DNA from: Acinetobacter calcoaceticus
Lineage (GTDB): Bacteria > Pseudomonadota > Gammaproteobacteria > Pseudomonadales > Moraxellaceae
Direction: 5' to 3'
Assembly (NCBI RefSeq): GCF_900520355.1
Contig: NZ_LS999521.1
Coordinates: 2,666,001 to 2,730,000 of the forward strand
DNA length: 64,000 bases
Position 1 is the stretch's first letter. Every line of letters begins with the position of its first letter. Positions 45,179 through 54,663 of this stretch are shown piece after piece. A program made the translations under genes and the position numbers. The notes beneath the pieces are model-generated. The model searched no databases. It had not been told where the DNA came from and saw nothing but the letters and a program-made list of their open reading frames with translations.

Positions 45179-46639
45179 ATGGAACGCTCCACTTTAAAAG
45201 AATATAGCGGCTCTGCCACTGAACATATGGAACTTATCTTTTCCAAACAACGTGCCAATTTTGAGGCGGACCCTTACCCAAGCCTTGAAACACGCCGTAC
45301 AAAACTGCATCAACTCAAAAAACAAATTATTCGTTATCAAGATGCTTTAGCTGCTGCGATTAATTCTGATTTTAGTTCAAGATCACTTGATGAATCTAAG
45401 TTACTTGATCTGCTTGGTTCAGTGTTGGAAGCCGATCACGCGATTCATCATTTACGCCGCTGGATGCGTCCAAGTAAACGCCGTACCGAGCTTTTATTTT
45501 TATCAAATCGTTTAAGTGTGCAATACCAACCTAAAGGCGTGGTTGGTGTGATTGTGCCATGGAACTTCCCTGTTTATTTAGCACTTGGTCCGCTCATTGC
45601 CGCGTTAGCTGCAGGCAACCGAGTCATGATTAAGCTATCTGAAATTACACCGAACACCAATGCAATGCTAAGACGCATGCTCGCCGAAGTCTTTAATGAA
45701 GATGAAGTGGCCGTGTTTGGTGAAGAAATTACAGATCCAGCAAGATTTACCTCTTTGCCGTTTAACCACATTGTCTTTACTGGCTCTCCAGCTATTGGCA
45801 AAGTGGTCATGCGAGCAGCGGCTGAAAATCTAACGCCAGTTACACTTGAATTAGGCGGTAAATCGCCAGCAATTGTGGGCCGAAACTACCCGCTTGCCGA
45901 TGCCGCCAAACGTATTACACATGGTAAAGCGACAAACAGTGGGCAAATCTGTGTAGCGCCTGACTATGCGTTGGTTCCTAAAGAAAGTATTGATGAATTT
46001 GTTGAAGCCTCTAAAGCAAGCTTTATAAAAATGTTTGGTCAAAACATCACAAACAATGAGAATTACACGTCCATTGTGAATGACCGTCATTTAAAACGTA
46101 TTCAAGATATTTTGACCGACGCACAAGAAAAAGGTGCACGGATTATTCCTTGTGACACTTACAGCTTTGACCAACAAGGTCGTAGAATGCCTGTACAGAT
46201 TGTGCTGAATTGCACACCAGATATGCGCATTATGAAAGAAGAACTCTTTGGCCCTATTTTACCTGTGGTTGCATACGATTCTTTAGATGATGCGATTACC
46301 TATGTGAAATCGGACGAACGACCTTTAGCGCTTTATTGCTTTACGCATAGCTCAGTAGAACGCGACCGGATTTTACGTGAAACTCATTCGGGTGGTGTGA
46401 CCATCAATGATTGGGGCTGGCATGTAGTTAACCATGATGCTCCTTTCGGCGGTATCGGCAACTCGGGCATGGGGTCATATCATGGTGAAGAAGGTTTCCG
46501 TGAACTTTCTCATGCCAAAACTGTTTTTATACGACATCGGTTTTTCCCGACGCAGCTTTTCCACCCTCCTTATGGAACATTCCTACAAAAATTAGCAATC
46601 CGCTTTTTCTTGAAAAAAGGCGATCCAAATATTAAATAA
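45179..46639 (+). CDS. calB: Coniferyl aldehyde dehydrogenase
   Basis: 486 residues of the aldehyde dehydrogenase group that includes CalB and the fatty aldehyde enzymes. VIVPWNFPVYLALGPL is near 130, catalytic Glu in LELGGKSPAIVG near 226, catalytic Cys in NSGQICVAPDYAL near 260, and a C-terminal hydrophobic/basic tail (LAIRFFLKKGD). I chose 45179 because GGAAGGAA precedes it. It could convert coniferyl aldehyde to ferulate and so feed the hca genes, but this group also takes medium-chain aldehydes. Confidence 0.82.
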   Translation: MERSTLKEYSGSATEHMELIFSKQRANFEADPYPSLETRRTKLHQLKKQIIRYQDALAAAINSDFSSRSLDESKLLDLLGSVLEADHAIHHLRRWMRPSKRRTELLFLSNRLSVQYQPKGVVGVIVPWNFPVYLALGPLIAALAAGNRVMIKLSEITPNTNAMLRRMLAEVFNEDEVAVFGEEITDPARFTSLPFNHIVFTGSPAIGKVVMRAAAENLTPVTLELGGKSPAIVGRNYPLADAAKRITHGKATNSGQICVAPDYALVPKESIDEFVEASKASFIKMFGQNITNNENYTSIVNDRHLKRIQDILTDAQEKGARIIPCDTYSFDQQGRRMPVQIVLNCTPDMRIMKEELFGPILPVVAYDSLDDAITYVKSDERPLALYCFTHSSVERDRILRETHSGGVTINDWGWHVVNHDAPFGGIGNSGMGSYHGEEGFRELSHAKTVFIRHRFFPTQLFHPPYGTFLQKLAIRFFLKKGDPNIK

Positions 46640-46647
46640 GGATTCAA

Positions 46648-46674
46648 AAAAAAGCCTCGTTATGAGGCTTTTTT
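46648..46674. terminator. Bidirectional terminator between calB and the orphan gene
   Basis: AAAAAAGCCTC gttat GAGGCTTTTTT. A/T runs on both sides suit the convergent genes. Confidence 0.85.
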
Positions 46675-46686
46675 ATTAGGTTTTAC

Positions 46687-47055
46687 TTAATCAATGGGAC
46701 GTAATAGAAAATTATGAAATTTACAGATCTTTATATAAGTATCTTCAAATAACTTTTCCATTTTAGGATTTCCATTATGATAGTCATCCCAAAATACTCC
46801 ACTAAATTCTTTAGGTTCAATAGCAGTAGTTATGGTATCTTCCTGTTTATAAAATGAAATTTCCCAACCTTCAGGTATACTAGGATTAATTATTTCAAAT
46901 TTAGAAATTTCTACAATAACAGGGGTACCGTCCGAATCACGGCGAACAGATACCTTTGTTTCATTTCGATATTCATTAAATTGCACCCCAAAACAGATGT
47001 ATCTATTCCCAATAGTAAAATCGTACAAATTATTATCGTTACACTTAAGTATCAT
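46687..47055 (-). CDS. Hypothetical protein, 122 residues
   Basis: I do not recognise this protein. It has no signal peptide or membrane segment, is acidic in the C-terminal half (KEFSGVFWDDYHNG, MEKLFEDTYIK) and ends in FLLRPID. The gene is AT-rich compared with its neighbours and sits alone between a bidirectional terminator and the permease gene. Size, acidity and AT bias recall immunity or accessory proteins, but no partner toxin gene is visible. A start at 47055 is plausible; it has no strong ribosome site. Confidence 0.6.
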   Translation of the reverse strand: MILKCNDNNLYDFTIGNRYICFGVQFNEYRNETKVSVRRDSDGTPVIVEISKFEIINPSIPEGWEISFYKQEDTITTAIEPKEFSGVFWDDYHNGNPKMEKLFEDTYIKICKFHNFLLRPID

Positions 47056-47254
47056 GGGTTTACTATTCCTTTTACTTTGTAATCTTTAGTTTTAAAATCA
47101 ATTTAATTCATTTTAATATCTATGCCTATATTTAAAATCCTGAAATGCATTTCAGTCCTTATAAAAATTTTCTGAGTAAGTTTATTATTAGAATTTGTAA
47201 CCCTAATCAAATTATCTTGAACAAAAAATTATAAGTTATTATTTTAAAAATAAA

Positions 47255-47274
47255 AAGCTAGGTCTCCCTAGCTT
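47255..47274 (-). terminator. Terminator after the CycA-like permease
   Basis: AAGCTAGG / CCTAGCTT stem with a 4-nt loop, followed on the minus strand by TTTTTA. Confidence 0.75.
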
Positions 47275-47299
47275 CGATATAAAGATTACCACACTCAAT

Positions 47300-48763
47300 T
47301 TAAATATAATCAACCTTTTGTGCTTTTAAGATATCAAGCTGCATCATTTTTTTCTTTTTATATTTATAGGCAATAAACAAACCAATAAACCAGATTGGTG
47401 AACACTCAAGTGCAATTAAAGTGTCATGATCTAAAGCTAAAATTACGATAGTGAAAACTAAAAACAGCATCGTAAACCATGCCATAAATAATCCACCCGG
47501 CATTTTATATTGAGATTGAATATGTAATTCAGGGAATTTTTTACGATAGGAAATATAAGAAAGCACAATCAGCATGAATGTAAAAATACATAAAATTGAA
47601 GTGAGTGCTGAAATAATTGTAAACGCAGTCATAACATTTGGAACAATAAATAAAATAGATGTTCCCGCCGTCACACAAGCCATAGAAAACACAAGCCCTC
47701 TAATTGGAACCTTACTTTTCGATAATTTGCTAAAGCTTTTAGGTGCATCGTTGTCCAATGCTAGGCCATATAACATACGGCTGGTCGCAAAGATTCCACT
47801 ATTGGCCGAAGATAGCGCTGAAGTTGCTACAACAAAGTTGATTAAACCCGCCGCAATTGGCAATCCAACCAAAGTAAACATTTCTACAAATGGGCTTTTT
47901 TCTGGTGAAACTTTTGCCCAAGATGTGACCGCAATAATACAAACCAATGCACCCACATAGAATAATAAAATACGTAAAGGAATAGAGTTAATGGCTTTTG
48001 GAAGTGATTTATGCGGGTCTTTGGTTTCAGCAGCAGTTGTACCCACAAGCTCAATACCCACAAACGCAAATATAGCAATTTGGAAACCAGCCAAGAAACC
48101 TGTTACACCATAGGGAAACATAGATTGTGTTTCAAACAAATGGCTAACCGATGCCTTAACACCATTTGGGGAAGTAAATCCGGTACTAATTAAGTAAATA
48201 CCCGCAAGAATGAACAGAATAATGGCTGTAATTTTGATGAGGGAAAACCAAAACTCGAGTTCACCAAATAGCCGAACGGCTACAAAATTGAGTATGGTTA
48301 AGACTGCCAATGAAGTAAATGCAGGAATCCAGACAGGTAAATCGGGATACCAAAACTGCATGTACCCTCCGATCACAATCACGTCTGCAATAGCAGTAAT
48401 AATCCAGTTACACCAATAGGACCAGCCCAGAAAAAAACCTGCCCACGGACCTAAATAAGCCGTTGCAAAATCGGCGAATGTTTTAAAATTAGTATTCGCC
48501 AGCAGCAACTCGCCCATTGCTCGCATTACGAAGAAAAAGAAGAAACCAATAATTAAATAGGTTAATACAATTGAAGTGCCTGAAATGCTTAATGTTTTAC
48601 CGGAACCCATAAATAATCCAGTCCCGATTGCACCGCCAATCGCAATCATCTGAATATGACGATTGGTTAATGAGCGCTGCAATTTCTCTTCTTCTTGCTC
48701 AGTCATATGTTGACTACCAAGAAGATCTCCTTCCAGGAATTGCTTTCCGTTATTCTTACTCAT
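47300..48763 (-). CDS. Amino acid permease, CycA-like (D-Ser/D-Ala/Gly type), possible astP
   Basis: 487 residues of the amino-acid/polyamine (APC, AAT) family with 12 membrane segments. The N-terminal motif TNRHIQMIAIGGAIGTGLFMGSGKT and the block FAFVGIELVGTTAAETKDP are nearly identical to E. coli CycA as I remember it. The gene is the third in line after the aminotransferase and succinyltransferase genes on the same strand, but a 400-bp gap separates it. In that context its substrate may be ornithine or another amino acid rather than D-alanine. I recall a locus astNOP in A. baumannii in which the permease is AstP; I could not verify this. Confidence 0.82.
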   Translation of the reverse strand: MSKNNGKQFLEGDLLGSQHMTEQEEEKLQRSLTNRHIQMIAIGGAIGTGLFMGSGKTLSISGTSIVLTYLIIGFFFFFVMRAMGELLLANTNFKTFADFATAYLGPWAGFFLGWSYWCNWIITAIADVIVIGGYMQFWYPDLPVWIPAFTSLAVLTILNFVAVRLFGELEFWFSLIKITAIILFILAGIYLISTGFTSPNGVKASVSHLFETQSMFPYGVTGFLAGFQIAIFAFVGIELVGTTAAETKDPHKSLPKAINSIPLRILLFYVGALVCIIAVTSWAKVSPEKSPFVEMFTLVGLPIAAGLINFVVATSALSSANSGIFATSRMLYGLALDNDAPKSFSKLSKSKVPIRGLVFSMACVTAGTSILFIVPNVMTAFTIISALTSILCIFTFMLIVLSYISYRKKFPELHIQSQYKMPGGLFMAWFTMLFLVFTIVILALDHDTLIALECSPIWFIGLFIAYKYKKKKMMQLDILKAQKVDYI

Positions 48764-49163
48764 GTAATATTTACTCCAATTTATAGCAACTGTCGTAAAT
48801 GTTTTAATAATAAATAAATTATATGATTATTAATTTAGTCCACTAAATCATTTTAAAAATATTATTAAATCATTTAAAACCTTATAAATTCCTTTTTAAA
48901 AGCTATTACCTATAACAATAAAAATTAATCATAAATCCTTTCCTTCATTATTATATTAGCCTGACCTCTATCAATATAATTTCAGTAGACAATTAAAATA
49001 TATAAATTAATTAAATATTTTAATTCTCTATATTTTATAGAATAGCGGTAGGCTAATGAATTCCAGCTCAGCGAGCAAGATTGTGTTTATCCATATACCA
49101 ATCTTGCGTTAGCGATAATATAGTATTCCTTCTTAAATTTGGTGAAATGTATAGTATTTCTGC
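48764..49163. other. AT-rich intergenic region with one hairpin
   Basis: 400 bp without a gene that I can support. GCAAGATTG (49075-49083) pairs with CAATCTTGC (49099-49107) across a 15-nt loop just after the succinyltransferase gene, perhaps a weak terminator or attenuator. The rest is extremely AT-rich and probably carries the permease promoter. Confidence 0.5.
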
Positions 49164-50258
49164 TTAATTAACAGCCATTCGTAAATGATCAGTCTCTTTG
49201 AGTTTGTTTGCCGCTTTTGGATTCGAAATGTGTCTAGCTCGAACACTTAGCATGCGAACGAAATCGCCATTTTTAGCATTCAATTGTTCTGCTTGTTCTT
49301 TTGTTAATTGCAATATGTTCTGATGAGGTTTGCTATACACAAGAATGGCGCGATAATTTTCATAGTCATCATTGGCCACAATGTAAGGTTCATCCCCTAC
49401 CGCAATATTTTCAGGTTGTTCAAATTGGACCGTTACAGATTGACTTTCTTTAATCGCCCTTAAATTTTCAATATCGGCTTGCAATGTCGCCCCGCCATCA
49501 AAAATATCGACATATCCTTTATAGCGTAGCCCTTCTTCGAGTAAGAGGTTGTAGGCTGGTCGCGTGTTTGGGTGAACAATACCGATCGCAGCTTTAGCAT
49601 CGTCAGGCAACATATCGACATAGAGTGGATGTCTTGGCATCAGCTCAGCAATAAAAGCCTTTTGCCCGACTCCACTTAAATAATCAGCTTTGGTAAATTC
49701 AATATCAAAAAACTTATGACCTACTGCATTCCAAAATGGTGATTGCCCATTTGCATCGGAATAACCACGCATTTCTGCCACAATGGTTTCTTCAAAATAT
49801 TGGCGAAATGCCGACAGAAACAAGAAGCGAACTTTAGATAAAAATTTGCCATTTTTATTTAAGCGATAGTCCGGATCTAAAAATAAAGTACAAAGCTCAC
49901 TACAGTTGGTGTGGTCATTACTCAAATATAGTGTTGGTAAAGCTTTATAAACACTTAGAGGTTCTGACGCATGAACTTGGGTCCCTACATGAAAATTGTA
50001 CCAAGGCTCTTTTAAACCAAGTGCGACTTCAATACCACAGACCCCTACTACTTTGTTGAGTTCAGTATCTTCTAGAACAAATAAATAAACCTGATCTGCC
50101 TTTGGCAACTCACCTGCAACTGTCTTGCAAGCTCGGTCGATGCGCGCTGCCAATTTTTCTATATTGGGCTGTAAAGACGTCAAGCCAAAACCTGCTTTTT
50201 GAGCCAAGAGGTAAAGGTCATTAACATCTTTAGGTTCGATGTAGCGAATAATCATCAT
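49164..50258 (-). CDS. astA: Arginine/ornithine N-succinyltransferase (AstA family)
   Basis: 364 residues, collinear with E. coli AstA (344 residues) through MMxIRxxExx[34 protein letters not shown] and the conserved [12 protein letters not shown] and [16 protein letters not shown]. The family moves a succinyl group from succinyl-CoA to the alpha-amino group of arginine; some paralogues prefer ornithine. It overlaps the aminotransferase stop by 4 bp (tight coupling). The astD, astB and astE genes are absent here, which favours an ornithine-specific paralogue (I recall the name AstO) rather than the full arginine pathway. The symbol gives the family only. Confidence 0.88.
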   Translation of the reverse strand: MMIIRYIEPKDVNDLYLLAQKAGFGLTSLQPNIEKLAARIDRACKTVAGELPKADQVYLFVLEDTELNKVVGVCGIEVALGLKEPWYNFHVGTQVHASEPLSVYKALPTLYLSNDHTNCSELCTLFLDPDYRLNKNGKFLSKVRFLFLSAFRQYFEETIVAEMRGYSDANGQSPFWNAVGHKFFDIEFTKADYLSGVGQKAFIAELMPRHPLYVDMLPDDAKAAIGIVHPNTRPAYNLLLEEGLRYKGYVDIFDGGATLQADIENLRAIKESQSVTVQFEQPENIAVGDEPYIVANDDYENYRAILVYSKPHQNILQLTKEQAEQLNAKNGDFVRMLSVRARHISNPKAANKLKETDHLRMAVN

Positions 50259-51490
50259 GCCACTTGTTCATCCTTTTGAAATGCTACGAAGCGAGCAAGC
50301 GCACGTTCAAAGCGTTTTAAGCCTTCATCAATATCAGCAAATGGAATAATCAGAGATGGTGTGAAACGTACAACATTTGGACCAGCAATAAGGCTAAGTA
50401 ATCCTTCTTCACCCGCAAGGTTGTTAATATCTTTTGCTTTGCCAGCGAACTCTGATTTTAAGACGCAGCCAATGAGTAAACCTTGACCACGAATTGTTTC
50501 AAAGATTTCATGTTTTTCGTTTAATTTATTTAAAGCTTTTTTATAGTAATCATGGCGCGCTTTAACCCCGTTAAGCACTTCAGGCGTATTAATAAATTCA
50601 AATACTGCACCTGCAACTGCACTTGCTAACGGATTACCACCGTAAGTCGTACCGTGCGTACCGACTGAAAAATGCGGAGCAAATTTATCAGTTGTTAACA
50701 TTGCACCGACAGGGAAACCACCGCCTAAAGCTTTTGCAGTCGTAAGCACATCTGGCATAACACCTGTGTTCATGTAGGCATAAAGTGCACCTGTACGGCC
50801 GACACCAGTTTGTACTTCATCAAAAATAAGTAAGGCACCAAACTGATCACACAGCTCGCGTAAACCTTTTAAAAATTCAATGTCAGCAGGAATAACGCCG
50901 CCTTCACCTTGGATCGGTTCAACAATAACTGCACATGTCTGCTCATTAATTACCGCTTTTGCTGCTTCCAAATCGTTAAAGGCAACATGGTTGATACCAT
51001 TTGGAAGCGGCGCAAAGTCTTGTGAATATTTAGGCTGACCACCTGCCGAAACGGTAAATAAGGTACGACCATGGAAAGCATTTTTAAATGCCACAATGCC
51101 ACTTTTACCAGCAATGCCACTGTCTAAACCGACTTTACGCGCTAGTTTCAATGCAGCTTCATTGGCTTCTGCACCTGAGTTACAGAAGAATACCTTGTCT
51201 GCAAATGTATTTTCAGTGAGTTGTTTTGCAAGGCGTAGAACAGGTTCATTGGTATAACCATTGCCTACATGCCAAAGTTTTGTTGCTTGTTCTGTTAAAG
51301 CATTCACTGCCACTGGATGCGCATGACCTAATGCGTTTACTGCAATTCCGCCTGCAAAATCAATATATTCTTTATTTTCTTGATCCCAGATACGTGAACC
51401 TTCACCACGTACAGGAATGAAATTTGCTGGTGCAAAAACTGGAACCATCCACTCGTTAAAGTCACTACGAGAAACTGCAAAATTATTCAT
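50255..51490 (-). CDS. Succinylornithine/acetylornithine aminotransferase (AstC/ArgD family)
   Basis: 411 residues, class III PLP aminotransferase. [15 protein letters not shown] is near 105, the PLP aspartate in [12 protein letters not shown] near 225, and the Schiff-base lysine in [14 protein letters not shown] near 253. It would convert N2-succinylornithine to succinylglutamate semialdehyde and is translationally coupled to the succinyltransferase. ArgD is the biosynthetic relative; the partner gene points to catabolism. It is divergent from an Lrp-type regulator. I recall the name AstN for the equivalent in A. baumannii. Confidence 0.88.
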   Translation of the reverse strand: MNNFAVSRSDFNEWMVPVFAPANFIPVRGEGSRIWDQENKEYIDFAGGIAVNALGHAHPVAVNALTEQATKLWHVGNGYTNEPVLRLAKQLTENTFADKVFFCNSGAEANEAALKLARKVGLDSGIAGKSGIVAFKNAFHGRTLFTVSAGGQPKYSQDFAPLPNGINHVAFNDLEAAKAVINEQTCAVIVEPIQGEGGVIPADIEFLKGLRELCDQFGALLIFDEVQTGVGRTGALYAYMNTGVMPDVLTTAKALGGGFPVGAMLTTDKFAPHFSVGTHGTTYGGNPLASAVAGAVFEFINTPEVLNGVKARHDYYKKALNKLNEKHEIFETIRGQGLLIGCVLKSEFAGKAKDINNLAGEEGLLSLIAGPNVVRFTPSLIIPFADIDEGLKRFERALARFVAFQKDEQVA

Positions 51491-51626
51491 TCTATCTAGT
51501 CCATTAAATTAAAATTATTAGGGTTAGCTGATGACCCTATTATTCAAAATCAAATTGATTCACAAAATTTGTATTTCAGTAAAAAATGAATTATTTTTTA
51601 CCAATCTGATAATTGACAATTACAAT

Positions 51627-52049
51627 ATGGATAATATTGATCAAATTATTTTAGGTTTGCTTAAAGATAACGCACGGATGTCTGTTACCGAGTTAGCCGA
51701 AAAAGTTCACGTTTCGAGAGCAACGGTCAAAAAGAGAATCGAGTACTTAGAGTCTTCGGGCATCATTACCGGTTATACGGTACGGTTTAAGCCCAACGCA
51801 GAACGCAACGTTATCCGTGCATGGATGAGCATTATGGTCGAAGGGACTAAAGCGCAGTCTGTGATTAAAGAACTACGCCTAGAAAGTGCGGTCGAATGTT
51901 TGCATAAAACCAATGGCAAATGGGACATTTTGGTCGAGTTACGGTCTGACACTTTAGAAAACTTCGACAAAGTTTTAGAAAGAATCAGGAATATTTCAGG
52001 TATTTATAACAGTGAAACCAGTATTCTGCTGGCGAGCCATAAGACTTGA
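51627..52049 (+). CDS. Lrp/AsnC family transcriptional regulator
   Basis: 140 residues. The N-terminal helix-turn-helix is MSVTELAEKVHVSRATVKKRIEYL and the C-terminal part is the RAM effector domain (ECLHKTNGKWDILVELRS). The frame is open upstream to 51531, but ATG at 51627 (MDNIDQ) gives the family's normal start. It is divergent from the aminotransferase gene with a 136-bp shared control region. It is therefore the likely amino-acid-responsive switch for this locus. Confidence 0.87.
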   Translation: MDNIDQIILGLLKDNARMSVTELAEKVHVSRATVKKRIEYLESSGIITGYTVRFKPNAERNVIRAWMSIMVEGTKAQSVIKELRLESAVECLHKTNGKWDILVELRSDTLENFDKVLERIRNISGIYNSETSILLASHKT

Positions 52050-52378
52050 TATTTCAGTTTAATTTCAAAGAATAAGAACAAAAAATTGATGAGCTAAGCA
52101 TAAGGTTTGGCTCATCAAGCTGCTCTCTTCTAGTAAAATTCTTCTATTGTCATTCATCAAATCTACTGAACAAGTACAACAATGAACCTCTCCTAAAAAT
52201 CTTCAATAAATTTTTTAATTTTTTTAAATAATCAAATCAAAAACTTAAAATCTAATTTAATCTAAATTCCAACTTTTTTCACTCATTCCCCTCATCAAAG
52301 CATTTGACAGAAAATTTAAAACATAATACATATAGTCTTATATGTTATATGTTAAAACCTAAGGACAAGGTATAAAAA
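52050..52378. promoter_or_regulatory. Control region before the aminobutyraldehyde dehydrogenase
   Basis: 329 bp without a gene, very AT-rich. It contains the inverted repeat ACATATA gtct TATATGT at 52328-52345, which overlaps the likely core promoter some 35-50 bp before the start codon. This is a candidate site for the GntR regulator encoded at 54664. An AAGGACAAGG ribosome site follows. Confidence 0.5.
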
Positions 52379-53809
52379 ATGGCTAACACTCAACTAAAAC
52401 ACTTTATTAACGGCGAATATGTTGCTAGCAAAGGAAATGATTATTTTGACTTGGTAAGCCCAGTGACTGGCGAAGTTTACGGTCAATCGCCTAATGCAAC
52501 CGAGGCCGAAGTTGATGCAGCTTACGCTGCCGCAAAAGAAGCCTTTAAAATTTGGGGACGCAGTACACCTTCGACTCGTCAAAAAGCATTATTGAATTTG
52601 GCAGATGCTATCGAAGCAAATGCCGAGCGTTTAATTGAGGCTCAAAGCCGTAATACGGGTCAGTTAAAACACTTAATTGCATCTGAAGAAGTAGGTGCAT
52701 CGGCAGATCAGGTTCGTTTCTTTGCAGGCGCTGCCCGCTTACTCAATGGCACAGCTTCAGGTGAATATTTAGAAGGTTTAACCTCTTCTATTCGCAGAGA
52801 ACCAGTCGGTGTGGTTGGTCAAGTTACACCTTGGAACTATCCACTCATGATGGCTGTTTGGAAAATTGCACCAGCTTTGGCCGCTGGTAACACAGTGGTA
52901 CTTAAACCAAGTGATACCACGCCTGAAAGTACCCTTTTACTGGCAGAAATTGCTGCACCGTTTTTCCCTAAAGGTGCATTTAATGTGGTGCTAGGCCAAG
53001 CTCAAGTGGGTTCAAAAGTTGTATCGCATAAAACACCTGCACTCGTTTCTATTACAGGTTCGGTTCGTGCAGGCTTACAAGTTGCAGCTTCTGCGGCAGC
53101 AAATTTAGCTAAAGCCCACCTTGAGCTTGGTGGTAAAGCACCTGTTGTTGTTTTTGAAGATGCCGACATCGATAAAGCTGTTGAGATGATTGCTTTAACG
53201 GGTTACTTCAATGCAGGACAAGACTGTACTGCTGCAACGCGCGTGATCGTTGCTGAAGCAGTTCACGATGAATTTTTAGGTAAATTAATTGAAGCGGCAA
53301 AAAATACACGCTTTGGTGAACCAGATGATCAAGACGCACTTTATGGTCCACTCAACAACGCTAATCAATTAAAGAATGTTAAAACCTTTATTGACAACTT
53401 ACCTACTCACGCCAAAGTTGAAACAGGTGGCAAGCAAGCCGATCGTCCAGGCTTCTATTTTGAACCGACTGTGATTAGTGGTTTAAAACAACATGACGAA
53501 GCAATTCAAAATGAAATTTTTGGGCCAGTGATTACTGTTCAAAAATTTACAGATGAAAATGATGCCATTGAAAAAGCCAACGATATTGAATATGGCTTGG
53601 CTTCAAGTGTCTGGACTAAAGACCATGCACGTGCAACTCGCCTGTCTCGTGAACTTGATTTCGGTACGGTTTGGATTAACACCCATATTCCTCTAACTGC
53701 AGAAATGCCACACGGCGGCTTCAAAAAATCAGGTTATGGTAAAGATTTATCAGGTTACGGTTTTGAAGAATATACTCGCGTTAAACATGTAATGAGTTCA
53801 AATGAATAA
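52379..53809 (+). CDS. Gamma-aminobutyraldehyde dehydrogenase-like aldehyde dehydrogenase
   Basis: 476 residues of the betaine/aminobutyraldehyde dehydrogenase group. VTPWNYPLMMAVWKIAPAL is near 145, catalytic Glu in LELGGKAPVVVFED near 245 and catalytic Cys in YFNAGQDCTAATRV near 280. The GQDC(T)AA form is typical of the PatD/BADH branch. It probably oxidises an amino-aldehyde made by the PuuB-like oxidase downstream. It leads a run of same-strand genes with a 28-bp gap to the next. Confidence 0.88.
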   Translation: MANTQLKHFINGEYVASKGNDYFDLVSPVTGEVYGQSPNATEAEVDAAYAAAKEAFKIWGRSTPSTRQKALLNLADAIEANAERLIEAQSRNTGQLKHLIASEEVGASADQVRFFAGAARLLNGTASGEYLEGLTSSIRREPVGVVGQVTPWNYPLMMAVWKIAPALAAGNTVVLKPSDTTPESTLLLAEIAAPFFPKGAFNVVLGQAQVGSKVVSHKTPALVSITGSVRAGLQVAASAAANLAKAHLELGGKAPVVVFEDADIDKAVEMIALTGYFNAGQDCTAATRVIVAEAVHDEFLGKLIEAAKNTRFGEPDDQDALYGPLNNANQLKNVKTFIDNLPTHAKVETGGKQADRPGFYFEPTVISGLKQHDEAIQNEIFGPVITVQKFTDENDAIEKANDIEYGLASSVWTKDHARATRLSRELDFGTVWINTHIPLTAEMPHGGFKKSGYGKDLSGYGFEEYTRVKHVMSSNE

Positions 53810-53837
53810 TAAAAATCAGATTTGAAAGGAGATCAAA

Positions 53838-54608
53838 ATGAATAAACAAGAAATGAAAGACTTTGTGAGTAAGGCGCACCACGAGTTATTTAATTTACAT
53901 GACACTACTGCTCTAGACCGCTATTTTTCGGAAGACTTTATTGAGCACTCTCCACTGGTTGCCAACGGTATTTCAGGATTGCGTCAACTGGTAGAAGACT
54001 GCCCCGACATGCAACATGAAGCTGTGCGTGTATTGGCAGATGGCGACTTGGTTGCAATTCATGGGCGCTTTCAAGGATTAGATGAAAACCCGTTAGTTGG
54101 CTTTGATATTTACCGAGTGAAAGACGGCAAAATTGTGGAACATTGGGATGGACTGGTAGCAGAAGCAGCTCCGAATGTGAGTGGCAGAACACAATTAGAT
54201 GGTCCAACCGAAATCGTAACTCATCATGACCCAGAGGAAAATCGTGAGATTGTGACCTCTTTCTTTAAGAAGTCATTAATTGATGGTAATTACGAAGCAT
54301 TTAAAGAATACACCCACGGCGATCAGTTCATTCAGCATAGCCCAGATATTGGTGATGGCGTTAAGGCAGTGATTGATTTTTTGAACAATATCCGTAATGA
54401 AGGGCAAGGTTTGGTATACTCCAAAACTCATCGCTCCATTGCTGATGGTCAATTTGTATTGACACATTCCGAAGGAAATATTGCTGGAAATCGACATGCC
54501 TATTTTGAATTGTGGCGTGTAGATAATGGCAAAATTGTTGAACTTTGGGATGCAATACCAGCTGTGCCTGAAGATGAACAGGCAGTCCATCAATATGGCG
54601 TGTTTTAA
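53838..54608 (+). CDS. Tandem NTF2/SnoaL-like domain protein
   Basis: 256 residues made of two similar NTF2-like domains. The first spans about 5-120 (FIEHSPLVANGISGLRQ, DGKIVEHWDGL) and the second about 130-250 (FIQHSPDIGDGVKAVID, NGKIVELWDAI). There is no signal peptide. Proteins of this type form cone-shaped pockets and act as small isomerases, hydrolases or binding proteins. An AAAGGAG site precedes the start. It lies within the amine-catabolic unit, so it may handle a reactive cyclic imine or aldehyde, which is speculation. Confidence 0.85.
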   Translation: MNKQEMKDFVSKAHHELFNLHDTTALDRYFSEDFIEHSPLVANGISGLRQLVEDCPDMQHEAVRVLADGDLVAIHGRFQGLDENPLVGFDIYRVKDGKIVEHWDGLVAEAAPNVSGRTQLDGPTEIVTHHDPEENREIVTSFFKKSLIDGNYEAFKEYTHGDQFIQHSPDIGDGVKAVIDFLNNIRNEGQGLVYSKTHRSIADGQFVLTHSEGNIAGNRHAYFELWRVDNGKIVELWDAIPAVPEDEQAVHQYGVF

Positions 54609-54626
54609 TCATTTATCCGTTTCATT

Positions 54627-54652
54627 AAGCTAAGTCACTGACTTAGCTTTTA
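54627..54652 (+). terminator. Terminator/attenuator after the tandem NTF2 gene
   Basis: AAGCTAAGTCA and TGACTTAGCTT are perfect 11-bp arms with almost no loop, followed by TTTAG. It separates the dehydrogenase unit from the regulator. Confidence 0.65.
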
Positions 54653-54663
54653 GAGAATTCGCC

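Noticed and set aside
37130..48763. Near-identical starts (MSKNNGQQF and MSKNNGKQF) of the dioxovalerate dehydrogenase and the permease as a possible shared leader
   Set aside because: Only about nine residues match and the proteins are unrelated; it is probably chance or a simple translation-friendly start.
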